Assembly (NCBI RefSeq): GCF_034424175.1
Contig: NZ_CP139986.1
Span: 2,976,001-3,040,000, forward strand
DNA: 64,000 bases
From: Kluyvera intermedia
GTDB taxonomy: Bacteria; Pseudomonadota; Gammaproteobacteria; Enterobacterales; Enterobacteriaceae
Reading direction: 5' to 3'
The notes below the pieces were generated by a model. That model saw nothing but the letters and a program-made list of their open reading frames with translations, made no database searches and was not told the DNA's origin. Position numbers and translations under genes: made by a program. Positions 33,821 to 42,977 of this stretch are shown here, piece after piece (position 1 is the first letter of the stretch; each line of letters opens with the position of its first letter).

Positions 33821-35011
33821 ATGAGTGTACGTTTAGTGTTAGCCAAAGGGCGCGAAAAATCATTGTTGCGCCGTCATCCCTGGGTCTTTTCCGGTGCAGT
33901 CGCGCGCATGGAAGGCAAAGCCAGCCTCGGCGAGACCATTGATATTGTCGATAGCCAGGGGAAATGGCTAGCCCGCGGTGCGTATTCTCCATCATCGCAA
34001 ATCCGTGCTCGCGTCTGGACATTTGACGCCAATGAAACCATTGATATCGATTTCTTCGTTCGCCGTTTACAGCAGGCGCAACAGTGGCGTGATTGGCTGG
34101 CGCAGAAAGACGGTCTGGACAGCTATCGCCTCATCGCTGGGGAATCTGACGGTCTGCCGGGCGTCACCATCGACCGTTTTGGCTCCTTCCTGGTACTTCA
34201 GTTACTGAGCGCCGGGGCGGAATATCAGCGTGCCGCACTGATAAGCGCTCTGCAAACGCTCTACCCTGAGTGTGCTATCTACGATCGCAGTGATGTTGCG
34301 GTGCGTAAGAAAGAAGGCATGGAATTGACTCAGGGACCCGTAACCGGTGAACTGCCGCCAGCGCTAATGCCTATTGAAGAACACGGTATGAAACTGCTGG
34401 TGGATATTCAGGGCGGCCATAAAACGGGTTACTACCTCGATCAGCGCGACAGCCGTCTGGCGGTTCGCCGCTACGTGGAAGATAAGCGTGTATTGAACTG
34501 CTTCTCTTACACCGGTGGTTTTGCGGTCTCCGCACTGATGGGCGGTTGCCGCCAGGTCACCAGCGTCGACACGTCTCAGGAAGCGCTGGATATCGCACGT
34601 CAAAACGTTGAGCTGAATAAACTCGACCTCAGCAAAGCCGAATTTGTGCGCGACGACGTGTTCAAACTGCTGCGTAAATATCGCGATCAGGGCGAGAAGT
34701 TCGATGTCATCGTGATGGACCCGCCAAAATTCGTTGAGAACAAAAGCCAACTGATGGGGGCTTGCCGTGGTTATAAAGACATCAACATGCTGGCTATCCA
34801 GTTGCTCAATCCAGGCGGTGTGCTGCTGACCTTCTCCTGTTCTGGCCTGATGACCACCGATTTATTCCAGAAAATCATCGCTGACGCCGCAATAGATGCC
34901 GGTCGTGATGTACAATTTATAGAGCAGTTCCGTCAGGCAGCCGATCACCCGGTGATTGCGACTTACCCGGAAGGGCTGTATTTGAAAGGGTTTGCCTGCC
35001 GCGTTATGTAA
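33821..35011 (+). CDS. rlmI: 23S rRNA m5C1962 methyltransferase RlmI
   Basis: A 396-residue enzyme with an N-terminal PUA domain ('VRLVLAKGREKSLLRRHPWVF'; core GREKSLLRRHPWVF), an EEHG-type linker and a Rossmann methyltransferase domain with 'FSYTGGFAVSAL', 'VIVMDPPKF' and 'TFSCSG' (catalytic Cys). It modifies C1962 of 23S rRNA with S-adenosylmethionine. The ATG at 33821 gives the E. coli length; the open frame upstream is not expected to be translated. Confidence 0.94.
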   Translation: MSVRLVLAKGREKSLLRRHPWVFSGAVARMEGKASLGETIDIVDSQGKWLARGAYSPSSQIRARVWTFDANETIDIDFFVRRLQQAQQWRDWLAQKDGLDSYRLIAGESDGLPGVTIDRFGSFLVLQLLSAGAEYQRAALISALQTLYPECAIYDRSDVAVRKKEGMELTQGPVTGELPPALMPIEEHGMKLLVDIQGGHKTGYYLDQRDSRLAVRRYVEDKRVLNCFSYTGGFAVSALMGGCRQVTSVDTSQEALDIARQNVELNKLDLSKAEFVRDDVFKLLRKYRDQGEKFDVIVMDPPKFVENKSQLMGACRGYKDINMLAIQLLNPGGVLLTFSCSGLMTTDLFQKIIADAAIDAGRDVQFIEQFRQAADHPVIATYPEGLYLKGFACRVM

Positions 35012-35075
35012 CTTGAAAAGCGAAATGGTGTCTATATATAGAGTAAAGGCGCTATTTCCCCCGGGAGGAAGAATG

Positions 35076-35393
35076 ATGATTACCAGCAAATTCGGCATTG
35101 GCCAGCAGGTGCGTCACTCGCTGCTGGGCTACCTGGGCGTGGTGGTAGATATCGACCCGGTTTACTCGCTTGATGAACCTGAACCCGACGATCTTGCGGC
35201 TAACGACGAACTTCGCGCGTTGCCCTGGTATCATGTGGTGATGGAAGATGATGAAGGCCAGCCAATGCATACCTATCTGGCCGAAGCACAGTTGAGCAGT
35301 GAGCCGCGAGACGATCATCCGGAACAACCTACCATGGATGAACTGGCCCGCACCATTCGCCGACAGCTACAGGCGCCACGGCTGCGCAACTAA
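35076..35393 (+). CDS. hspQ: HspQ, heat-shock hemimethylated-DNA-binding-fold protein
   Basis: A 105-residue protein that matches E. coli HspQ throughout ('SKFGIGQQVRHSLLGYLGVV', 'PWYHVVMEDD', 'TYLAEAQL'). HspQ is a Lon specificity enhancer and substrate. AGGAAG precedes two adjacent ATGs (35073, 35076); the second gives the usual N-terminus. A terminator follows. Confidence 0.94.
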   Translation: MITSKFGIGQQVRHSLLGYLGVVVDIDPVYSLDEPEPDDLAANDELRALPWYHVVMEDDEGQPMHTYLAEAQLSSEPRDDHPEQPTMDELARTIRRQLQAPRLRN

Positions 35394-35410
35394 CCGCCGT
35401 ATAAACGAAA

Positions 35411-35436
35411 CCCCGCTGCAATGAGCGGGGTTTTTT
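35411..35436 (+). terminator. terminator of hspQ
   Basis: CCCCGCT (35411-35417), loop GCAATG, AGCGGGG (35424-35430), then TTTTTT. Confidence 0.88.
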
Positions 35437-35459
35437 ATTGTGACTGACTTTGGGTGAGG

Positions 35460-35873
35460 CTATTTTGCCAACCCTAAACGCGGTATCTCAATCGCAGGAC
35501 AACGGTCCATCACCACCTGCAGCCCGGCGTTACGTGCCAATACGGCTGCCTGTTCATTGATCACCCCAAGCTGCAACCAGAGCGTTTTCGCACCAATGGC
35601 AATGGCTTCCTGGGCGACACCCCACGCGGCTTCCGAGTTGCGGAAAACATCGACCATATCGACCTTCTCCGGCACATCGGCAAGCGTGGCATAACCTTTC
35701 TGACCTAACAGCGTGCCACCTGCAACCTTCGGTGAAACCGGGATCACATGATATCCCTGATCCAAAAGGTATTTCATCACCCGATAGCTTGGGCGGTCAG
35801 GCTTATCGCTGGCTCCCACCAGCGCAATAGTGCGCGTTGTGGTCAAAATACTGGCAATCTCATTTTCTGTCAT
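35460..35873 (-). CDS. yccU: YccU, CoA-binding domain protein
   Basis: A 137-residue Rossmann-type CoA-binding protein ('TIALVGASDKPDRPSYRVMKYL', core VGASDKPDRPSY; 'VIPVSPKVAG'; 'LGVINEQAAVLARNAGL'). Biochemical role is not settled. AGGAGG is six bases before the ATG at 35873, which gives the E. coli length. Confidence 0.92.
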   Translation of the reverse strand: MTENEIASILTTTRTIALVGASDKPDRPSYRVMKYLLDQGYHVIPVSPKVAGGTLLGQKGYATLADVPEKVDMVDVFRNSEAAWGVAQEAIAIGAKTLWLQLGVINEQAAVLARNAGLQVVMDRCPAIEIPRLGLAK

Positions 35874-36007
35874 CATTATCCTCCTGGCCAATAGCTTAAG
35901 TGTAAGCTAGTCCGCTAATGTCGCGCGTCAAATTTTTGCCACTCAGGGCTTGCAGCCTGATTCGCTTGCAGTAATCTGTTGGGATCTCACACATTAGGGA
36001 ATGTTTT

Positions 36008-36466
36008 ATGGAACTGACTACTCGCACCCTGGCCGCCCGCAAAAATATTGCACTGGTTGCGCACGATCACTGCAAAGATATGCTGATGAAATGGGTGCAG
36101 CGCCATAAGGAATGTCTAGCGCAACATACGCTGTCAGCCACCGGGACCACCGGCAATCTGGTTCAGCGGGCTACAGGGCTTGAAGTGCAAGCGCTTTTAA
36201 GCGGCCCGATGGGTGGCGATCAGCAGGTTGGTGCGCTGATTTCTGAAGGTAAAATCGATGTGCTGATCTTCTTCTGGGATCCGCTCAATGCCGTGCCGCA
36301 TGACCCGGACGTCAAAGCATTGCTGCGCCTGGCAACCGTCTGGAATATTCCGGTTGCCACTAACGCCTCTACTGCTGATTTCATCATCCAGTCGCCAAAC
36401 TTTGGTGAACCGGTTGAGATTCTAATCCCTGACTACCAGCGCTACCTTGCAGAACGTCTGAAGTAA
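36008..36466 (+). CDS. mgsA: methylglyoxal synthase
   Basis: A 152-residue enzyme converting dihydroxyacetone phosphate to methylglyoxal and phosphate. His19 ('VAHDHCK'), Asp71 ('GPMGGDQQ') and His98 ('AVPHDPD') are in the canonical positions. Its substrate is the product of the dihydroxyacetone kinases encoded at 25-30 kb, so it is the overflow valve for that pathway; this is a chemical link only, as mgsA belongs to the core block. Confidence 0.95.
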   Translation: MELTTRTLAARKNIALVAHDHCKDMLMKWVQRHKECLAQHTLSATGTTGNLVQRATGLEVQALLSGPMGGDQQVGALISEGKIDVLIFFWDPLNAVPHDPDVKALLRLATVWNIPVATNASTADFIIQSPNFGEPVEILIPDYQRYLAERLK

Positions 36467-36477
36467 CTATCTGAAAA

Positions 36478-36503
36478 ACCGGGGCATTCATCATGACCCC
36501 GGT
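36478..36503. terminator. terminator between mgsA and helD
   Basis: ACCGGGG (36478-36484) pairs with CCCCGGT (36497-36503). On the minus strand it is followed by a T-run, so it ends helD well; on the plus strand the T-run is weaker. Confidence 0.75.
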
Positions 36504-36507
36504 GGTT

Positions 36508-38562
36508 TTACGGTTTGCGCACAACAGGCACCGACAACTGCTTTAATACTTCCACAAACGATGACGGTTGCGCCTGATTAAACAACAGCCAGACGCGCAG
36601 TTTTGCGCGCGTTATCGCCACATACAGCAAACGTCGTTCTTCCGCATCCGGAAAATCTTCCGGCGCGGGCAGCAGTGCCTGCTCCATGATTGACTCCCGG
36701 GCTGGCGCCGGAAAACCGTCAAAACCTTCCTGTAACCCCAGTACGATGACGTAATCGGCCTGCTGACCTTTACTGGCATGCATGGTCATAAAATCAATAT
36801 TCAGCTTTGGCCAACGGGTTACCGCTTTTTCCAGGGCCGCTGGTTTTAAATGATGGTAACGCGCCAGCACCAGAATGCGTTGGTCCGGCGTGGCATAGCC
36901 GCTGAGTTTATCAAACAAGGCATCGAGCTTATCGTCTTCCAGTAACGTCACCGCATTCTTATCGCCAGCGGTCAGACTGTTAAGCGGTTTACTGAGTTGA
37001 TGTGGGTTTTGTTGAATAAAGCGATTGGCAATATCGCCAATGCGCCCATTAAAGCGGTAAGTGGTATCCAGCGCGCAGCTGTCACCCTCGCCAAAATAGT
37101 GACTGAACGCCGTGGTTAGCGACAGTTGCGCACCGCTAAAGCGATAGATAGCCTGCCAGTCATCACCTACAGCGTAGAGCGACGTTTGTGAGTTTTGTTT
37201 GCGTAATGCTGCCAGCAGTGCCGCACGCTGCGGGGAAATATCCTGGAACTCGTCCACCAGAATATATTTCCACGGACTCACAAAACGGCCCTTCTCAAGA
37301 ATAATAATCGCCTGGTGAATCAGCCCAGAGAAATCGACGGCATCCTCCTCTTTTAACGCCGTTTTCCACGCTTTAAGCAGCGGAGCCATCAGCTTCACGC
37401 GTTTGCCAAATAGATCGCGCACCTCTTCTGGCGCACCCGCGATCATCTCTGCCTGTGAACCACCATGCATGCGCATCAGGCTGACCCAGCGATCCAATCG
37501 ACTGCCCATCCGTTTGGCGATTTTCTCATTTTCCCAGAAGCTCTCGTCGCTAACGTCCCAACCCAATTCCTCTTGCAACCATAGTCGCCATCCCTTGGCC
37601 TGGGCTTTTTTCTCACGACACTGCTGCTGCCAGCATTGCGTGAAAAGCTTGTGGCGCGCAGCCGAATCATTTTCAAGTTTGCTGACCACCGGTACTTTTT
37701 TACTGCCCTGCTGAATAATAAACAGCGCCAGAGAGTGGAACGTCCGGGCAGTAATAGCATCAGTATGTAAGCGTGTTTGAAGCCGTTCATCCATCTCTTC
37801 AGCGGCTTTTTTGCCAAATGCGAGCAGCAGAATTTGCTCTGCTGACGCTTCACCGCGCGCCATCAACCAGCCCGCCCGGGCCACCAGCACCGAGGTTTTA
37901 CCGCTACCGGCTCCTGCTAGCACCAGCAAGGAACGCTCACCATTGACCACGGCTCGCGCCTGTGATGGATTCAGGGGTGAGGACTCTATTTGTTCGAAGA
38001 AGTCGCTGTACTGCTGGAGCATCGCGTCGGTGTAACGTTGGTTATGCTGAGCTCGACCGCTCTCTTTATCTGCCAGCCAGGCTTTACATTGCTGCCAGGC
38101 ATCACGGCAGTTATCAAACTCATCTAAACGACAGGTCGGCAGTGGTAATCCTTCCAGTGCCTTCACAATTTGCTGACGAATAGTTTGCGCCTGCTGGCGG
38201 GTCAGCCAGTGGGTTTGCTCGCGATTACCGTTAATAATCACCAGTTGCGCCTGCAATAACCCGGCGGCTATTTCACTCATCTCCGCGCTCCACTGCTGCC
38301 AAAGCCCGAGCAGATGACGATGAAAACGCTGGGTGTCCGCCCACTCGGTTCCATGCAGACGCACCACTTTATCCTCTGGCAGAACGAATTCCATCTCCCC
38401 CCACACCAAGCCACGCTTGCAGTTAATAGATATTAACTGATTGAAAGGGATAAGATATTCATGCTGTGGCCCGGAGACCTTCACGCCCGCGTTGAGGATC
38501 TCAACCCGGTCATAAGGGTGCTGCGCCATCCGCTTGCCCAACGTCGTTGCTTTTAGTTCCAT
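36508..38562 (-). CDS. helD: DNA helicase IV
   Basis: A 684-residue SF1 (UvrD/Rep-like) 3'-5' helicase: an N-terminal extension of about 190 residues typical of HelD, Walker A 'LAGAGSGKTSVL', the DExx motif in 'ILVDEFQDISPQRA', 'YAVGDDWQAIYRFSGA', and the later motifs 'MTMHASKGQQADYVIV' and 'LLYVAITRAK'. The length equals E. coli HelD. It diverges from yccF. Confidence 0.95.
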   Translation of the reverse strand: MELKATTLGKRMAQHPYDRVEILNAGVKVSGPQHEYLIPFNQLISINCKRGLVWGEMEFVLPEDKVVRLHGTEWADTQRFHRHLLGLWQQWSAEMSEIAAGLLQAQLVIINGNREQTHWLTRQQAQTIRQQIVKALEGLPLPTCRLDEFDNCRDAWQQCKAWLADKESGRAQHNQRYTDAMLQQYSDFFEQIESSPLNPSQARAVVNGERSLLVLAGAGSGKTSVLVARAGWLMARGEASAEQILLLAFGKKAAEEMDERLQTRLHTDAITARTFHSLALFIIQQGSKKVPVVSKLENDSAARHKLFTQCWQQQCREKKAQAKGWRLWLQEELGWDVSDESFWENEKIAKRMGSRLDRWVSLMRMHGGSQAEMIAGAPEEVRDLFGKRVKLMAPLLKAWKTALKEEDAVDFSGLIHQAIIILEKGRFVSPWKYILVDEFQDISPQRAALLAALRKQNSQTSLYAVGDDWQAIYRFSGAQLSLTTAFSHYFGEGDSCALDTTYRFNGRIGDIANRFIQQNPHQLSKPLNSLTAGDKNAVTLLEDDKLDALFDKLSGYATPDQRILVLARYHHLKPAALEKAVTRWPKLNIDFMTMHASKGQQADYVIVLGLQEGFDGFPAPARESIMEQALLPAPEDFPDAEERRLLYVAITRAKLRVWLLFNQAQPSSFVEVLKQLSVPVVRKP

Positions 38563-38684
38563 GTCATGCCGAGTCCTGACTTTTTCGATATCTCACAGTG
38601 TAACCGCCAGAGAATAGGTGCTCCAGCCTAAAAAAACGTTACAATCACCAGGTCTTATTATTCACAGCGCTGCAGAGAGGATTT

Positions 38685-39131
38685 ATGCGTACTGTTCTGA
38701 ATATTTTGAATTTTGTATTAGGTGGTTTTCTGACAACTCTGGGTTGGTTATTGGCGACAATGTTCAGCGTCGTGCTGATTATTACGCTCCCACTCACGCG
38801 TTCTTGCTGGGAAATAACCAAACTCTCGCTGTTCCCCTTCGGAAACGAAGCTGTGCATGTTGACGAACTGGAACCCGGTAGCAAAAGCAGCGTGATGAAT
38901 GCTGGCGGGGCGCTGCTCAATATTGTCTGGTTTGTGCTGTTTGGCTGGTGGCTGTGTCTGACGCATATTCTGGCCGGCATTGCCCAGTGCATCACGATTA
39001 TTGGAATTCCGGTAGGCATCGCAAACTTCAAAATTGCCGCCATCGCCCTGTGGCCCGTAGGTCGTCGCGTTGTGCCCGTTGAGGTAGCGCGCGCTGCGCG
39101 TGAAACCAACGCTCGCCGTCGTTTCCAGTAA
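38685..39131 (+). CDS. yccF: YccF inner-membrane protein
   Basis: A 148-residue protein with two related YccF-domain halves, each with a hydrophobic helix followed by 'P-x-x-x-x-x-W' ('LPLTRSCWEITKLSLFPFG' and 'IPVGIANFKIAAIALWPVG'). Function is unknown. It lies 20 bases before yccS and is probably cotranscribed with it. Confidence 0.9.
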   Translation: MRTVLNILNFVLGGFLTTLGWLLATMFSVVLIITLPLTRSCWEITKLSLFPFGNEAVHVDELEPGSKSSVMNAGGALLNIVWFVLFGWWLCLTHILAGIAQCITIIGIPVGIANFKIAAIALWPVGRRVVPVEVARAARETNARRRFQ

Positions 39132-39150
39132 TCAGGACCCGTCACCCGAT

Positions 39151-41277
39151 ATGCTAAGCCCCCTGCTTCGCCGCTATACCTGGAATAGCACCTGGCTGTA
39201 TAACGCCAGAATATTCATCGCATTAGTTGGCACAACCGCCCTGCCCTGGTGGCTGGGCGACGCCAAATTAACCATTCCGCTCACGCTTGGCGTCGTCGCA
39301 GCTGCACTGACCGATTTGGACGATCGTCTCACCGGCAGACTGCGTAATCTGGTCATTACGCTTTTTTGCTTTTTCATCGCTTCAGCATCGGTTGAATTGC
39401 TGTTTCCATGGCCATGGCTGTTCGCACTCGGTTTAACTGTTTCAACTATCAGCTTCATTCTGCTTGGCGGTTTAGGCCAGCGCTACGCCACCATCGCATT
39501 TGGCGCATTGCTCATTGCCATTTACACCATGCTCGGTGTCTCGCTCTACGCCCATTGGTACCAGCAACCACTGCTGTTGATTGCCGGGGCGGTGTGGTAC
39601 AACTTGCTGACGCTGACCGGACATTTGATTTTCCCGATCCGCCCGCTTCAGGATAATCTTGCCCGCAGCTATGAGCAGTTGGCCCACTATCTTGAGCTAA
39701 AGTCCCGGCTATTCGACCCGGATCTTGATGATGAAAACCAGGCTCCGCTATACGAACTGGCGCTAGCGAATGGTCAACTGGTTGCCACGCTCAATCAGAC
39801 CAAAGCTTCGCTGCTCACCCGTTTGCGCGGCGACCGCGGCCAGCGCAGTACGCGACGGACGCTGCACTATTATTTTGTCGCCCAGGATATTCATGAGCGT
39901 GCTAGCTCATCCCACATTCAATACCAGGCCCTGCGCGATCATTTTCGCTATAGCGATGTGATGTTCCGCTTCCAGCGCCTGCTGTCGATGCAATCATTAG
40001 CCTGTCAGGCGTTATCCCGAGCCATACTGCTCCGCACGCCTTACCAGCACGATGCACGTTTTGAGCGCGCGTTCACCCATCTGGACGCAGCGCTTGACCG
40101 GGTACGAGCCAGTGGAGCCGCGCCAGAGCAGATGAAAGCACTCGGTTTTCTTCTCAATAACCTGCGCGCCATTGACGCCCAACTGGCGACTATTGAGTCG
40201 GAACAGTTACAGTCTCAAGCAAAGAGTGAAACAGAAACCTTGTTGGCGGACGACAGCATCCATGGATTTGACGATATCCGCTCACGTCTTAGCCGCAATA
40301 TGTCGCCAGAATCGGCGCTGTTCCGCCACGCGGTGCGCATGTCTTTGGTTCTATGTGCGGGATATGCCTTTATCCAGTTCACTGGATTACAGCACGGCTA
40401 CTGGATTTTGCTCACCAGCCTATTCGTCTGTCAGCCCAACTATAACGCCACTCGCCACCGGCTCGCGTTACGTATCATCGGGACATTGATTGGCGTGGCG
40501 CTTGGCCTGCCAATCCTCTGGCTGGTACCGTCGCTTGAAGGACAACTGATGCTTATCGTGGTGACGGGCGTGTTGTTCTTTGCTTTTCGCAACGTGCAAT
40601 ATGCCCACGCCACGATGTTCATCACGCTGCTGGTGCTGCTGTGCTTTAACCTACTTGGTGAAGGATTTGAAGTCGCGCTGCCACGCGTAATTGATACCCT
40701 GATTGGCTGCGGGATTGCCTGGTTTGCAGTGAGCTTTATCTGGCCAGATTGGAAATTCCGCAACCTGCCTCGGGTACTTGAGCGCGCAGTTAATGCCAAC
40801 TGCCGTTATCTTGATGCCATACTTGAGCAGTATCACCAGGGGCGTGATAACCGGCTCGCTTACCGGATAGCGCGTCGTGATGCGCATAATAGAGATGCCG
40901 AACTGGCCTCGGTCGTATCGAATATGTCTACCGAACCCAACGTCACCGCTGAAATGCGAGAAACGGCTTTCCGCTTACTGTGTCTGAACCATACTTTAAC
41001 CAGCTATATCTCCGCGCTGGGCGCCCACCGGGAGAAATTAACTTCACCAGAAATTCTGGCTCTTCTGGACGACGCTGTCTGTTATGTCGACGATGCTCTG
41101 CATCACCTCCCTTCAGATGAAGAACGGGTTCAGCAGGCACTCACCGGGTTATCGGCACGGATCAATCATCTTGATCCTCGCCCGGACAGCAAAGAGCCAT
41201 TGGTTCTGCAACAAATAGGTCTGATGATTTCACTGTTACCGGAAATCTGTCGGCTACAAAAGCAGGTTCTGGTCTAA
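39151..41277 (+). CDS. yccS: YccS, FUSC-family inner-membrane protein
   Basis: A 708-residue protein with two blocks of membrane helices (about 15-150 and 380-520) separated and followed by cytoplasmic helical domains, the YccS/YhfK (FUSC) layout. It may be a component of an aromatic-acid or small-molecule efflux system, but no substrate is known. The ATG at 39151 gives the E. coli start ('MLSPLLRRYTWNS'). The frame is open upstream into yccF, but that part is unlikely to be used. Confidence 0.92.
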   Translation: MLSPLLRRYTWNSTWLYNARIFIALVGTTALPWWLGDAKLTIPLTLGVVAAALTDLDDRLTGRLRNLVITLFCFFIASASVELLFPWPWLFALGLTVSTISFILLGGLGQRYATIAFGALLIAIYTMLGVSLYAHWYQQPLLLIAGAVWYNLLTLTGHLIFPIRPLQDNLARSYEQLAHYLELKSRLFDPDLDDENQAPLYELALANGQLVATLNQTKASLLTRLRGDRGQRSTRRTLHYYFVAQDIHERASSSHIQYQALRDHFRYSDVMFRFQRLLSMQSLACQALSRAILLRTPYQHDARFERAFTHLDAALDRVRASGAAPEQMKALGFLLNNLRAIDAQLATIESEQLQSQAKSETETLLADDSIHGFDDIRSRLSRNMSPESALFRHAVRMSLVLCAGYAFIQFTGLQHGYWILLTSLFVCQPNYNATRHRLALRIIGTLIGVALGLPILWLVPSLEGQLMLIVVTGVLFFAFRNVQYAHATMFITLLVLLCFNLLGEGFEVALPRVIDTLIGCGIAWFAVSFIWPDWKFRNLPRVLERAVNANCRYLDAILEQYHQGRDNRLAYRIARRDAHNRDAELASVVSNMSTEPNVTAEMRETAFRLLCLNHTLTSYISALGAHREKLTSPEILALLDDAVCYVDDALHHLPSDEERVQQALTGLSARINHLDPRPDSKEPLVLQQIGLMISLLPEICRLQKQVLV

Positions 41278-41286
41278 TACCTGCGT

Positions 41287-41895
41287 TTAGTTCTTGTGGG
41301 TGCGATTGCGCACCCACTCTTCCAGCTCCTGACGCTTTAGCGCCGGGAGTGCAGCAGCATGCACACCCTGAATGGCTCCCTCCAATGAGTAAATGACATT
41401 GGAACTTATCTGTTTACGTTTTTGACGAAGAAGCAACCACACCGTTTTCGCCCCCATTTGTTGCAACGCCCGGACATCCTTAATACCCGCTTCATGCAAC
41501 AGCAATTCCATATGAAAAGAGAGATTGGGTAAATCTTTTAATCGCTGCGGATGCTTTTGATGGGACTTTTCACGTCGCGCATCCTCTAGTGAAAACAGCC
41601 CCAGTTGCAATAAAACAGGTTTGTTGGCCCAGAGAGCATCATCTACTTTGAAATACTTAAGCTGAAGCGAGCTTCCTCGTTTACGTAACATCAATAATGG
41701 CGGCGAGTGCTGAGTCTGATAAATGGCGGTTTTTTCGCACATCCTCAAATACAGCTCCCCCTCCGCAACCATTGCGAAAACCGTGTCGTCAACGGCAAGG
41801 CTGTAACCACCAAACAGCGCTCGTGACCTGACTTTTCCTAACACCGCAAAATATTCCTGGGATTGATAAATCCGTTTATATGATATTACCTTCAT
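41287..41895 (-). CDS. sxy: Sxy/TfoX, competence regulator
   Basis: A 202-residue protein with TfoX N-terminal ('VRSRALFGGYSLAVDD', 'FKVDDALWANKP') and C-terminal ('FHMELLLHEAGIKDVRALQQMGAKTVWLLL', core LHEAGIKDVRALQQMGA) domains. Sxy works with CRP at CRP-S promoters to turn on DNA-uptake genes. It diverges from sulA. Confidence 0.93.
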   Translation of the reverse strand: MKVISYKRIYQSQEYFAVLGKVRSRALFGGYSLAVDDTVFAMVAEGELYLRMCEKTAIYQTQHSPPLLMLRKRGSSLQLKYFKVDDALWANKPVLLQLGLFSLEDARREKSHQKHPQRLKDLPNLSFHMELLLHEAGIKDVRALQQMGAKTVWLLLRQKRKQISSNVIYSLEGAIQGVHAAALPALKRQELEEWVRNRTHKN

Positions 41896-42072
41896 GATTA
41901 ATCCTTAATAATCATGGACATGAATCCATTAAATTCGTTAACGGAACACATAATTAGCAACATAAGGAAGTTCACGCAGGACGGCAAGGTGAATTTCGCC
42001 TCCCAGGTAATTAGTGTGCAATTTTGCGAGTTGCTTTCAGAAAATGAGGTTGATCTTTAACATACAGGGTAG

Positions 42073-42092
42073 TACTGTATATGCATACAGTA
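42073..42092. promoter_or_regulatory. LexA box of sulA
   Basis: CTGTATATGCATACAG (42075-42090) matches CTGT-N8-ACAG, with flanking TA on both sides making a near-ideal SOS box. It is 22 bases before the sulA ATG. Confidence 0.95.
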
Positions 42093-42113
42093 ACCCACAA
42101 GGTTGGATTAGCT

Positions 42114-42623
42114 ATGTATACTTCTGGTGTTGTAAATCGTTCTTCCGCGGCTGCCGTCAACACGGCTTCACAGACCTATACCCCGGTAGAAAATACTTCT
42201 GCCGCTTTAATCAGCGAAGTGCTCTATCGCGAAGATCAGCCCATGATGGCGCAGATGTTACTGCTACCATTACTTCAACAACTGGGGCAACAATCGCGCT
42301 GGCAGCTGTGGCTCACCCCGCAGCAAAAACTGAGCCGTGAGTGGGTACAGTCGTCTGGCCTACCATTAACCAAAGTTATGCAGCTGCGCCAGATGTCACC
42401 GTGCGACATGCTTGATTCGATGGTTCGTGCATTGCGCACTGGAAATTATAGTGTTGTTATTGGCTGGTTGACGGAAGAATTGTCATCAGATGAGCATGCT
42501 CGTTTATTAAGCGCCGCCGAAGAAGGGAACTCGATGGTGTTCATTATGCGACCAGTTCAGTCGACTTCTCACCCCACTGGACAATTTAATGGGCTAAAAA
42601 TTCACTCAAATTTGTACCATTAA
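42114..42623 (+). CDS. sulA: SulA, SOS cell-division inhibitor
   Basis: A 169-residue protein that binds FtsZ and blocks septation during the SOS response, then is degraded by Lon. The central 'LLLPLLQQLGQQSRWQLWLTPQQKLSREW' region (core QQSRWQLWLTPQQKLS) and the C-terminal 'GLKIHSNLYH' Lon tag match E. coli. The N-terminal 30 residues are more variable. The ATG at 42114 gives the E. coli length and lies just after the LexA box. Confidence 0.95.
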   Translation: MYTSGVVNRSSAAAVNTASQTYTPVENTSAALISEVLYREDQPMMAQMLLLPLLQQLGQQSRWQLWLTPQQKLSREWVQSSGLPLTKVMQLRQMSPCDMLDSMVRALRTGNYSVVIGWLTEELSSDEHARLLSAAEEGNSMVFIMRPVQSTSHPTGQFNGLKIHSNLYH

Positions 42624-42810
42624 GTAAAAATAGGATTTTTCTGAGTAATTTTTTCGAAACTTTTTTATCTCGTAGATTTCCTGATGGTTTTTGCGCAGAA
42701 GGCTTGTCTGGTGCGGTTTTCAGTGTTTTTCACTGTTTAATTTTTCAACATAAATGTTAAATATTGCGTACACAACTCTTTTTTTTTCATAAGCCTGACG
42801 GAGTTCACAC

Positions 42811-42838
42811 TTGTAAGTTTCGAACGACGTTGTAGACT
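42811..42838 (+). promoter_or_regulatory. ompA promoter and long leader
   Basis: TTGTAA (42811-42816), 16-base spacer, TAGACT (42833-42838). A start near 42845 would give a leader of about 133 nt, the length known in E. coli; that leader stabilises ompA mRNA and is the MicA target. The whole 42624-42977 gap contains this promoter and leader and no gene that I can support. Confidence 0.7.
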
Positions 42839-42977
42839 TTACATCGCCAGGGGTGCTCAGCTTACACCGCAGATATCTGCTAAGTAATTCACTAAGCCAC
42901 GCCCCCGGTGGAAGGATTTAACCGTGAGTCTACTTAGAACTTCATGGCAAATTTTGGATGATAACGAGGCGCAAAAA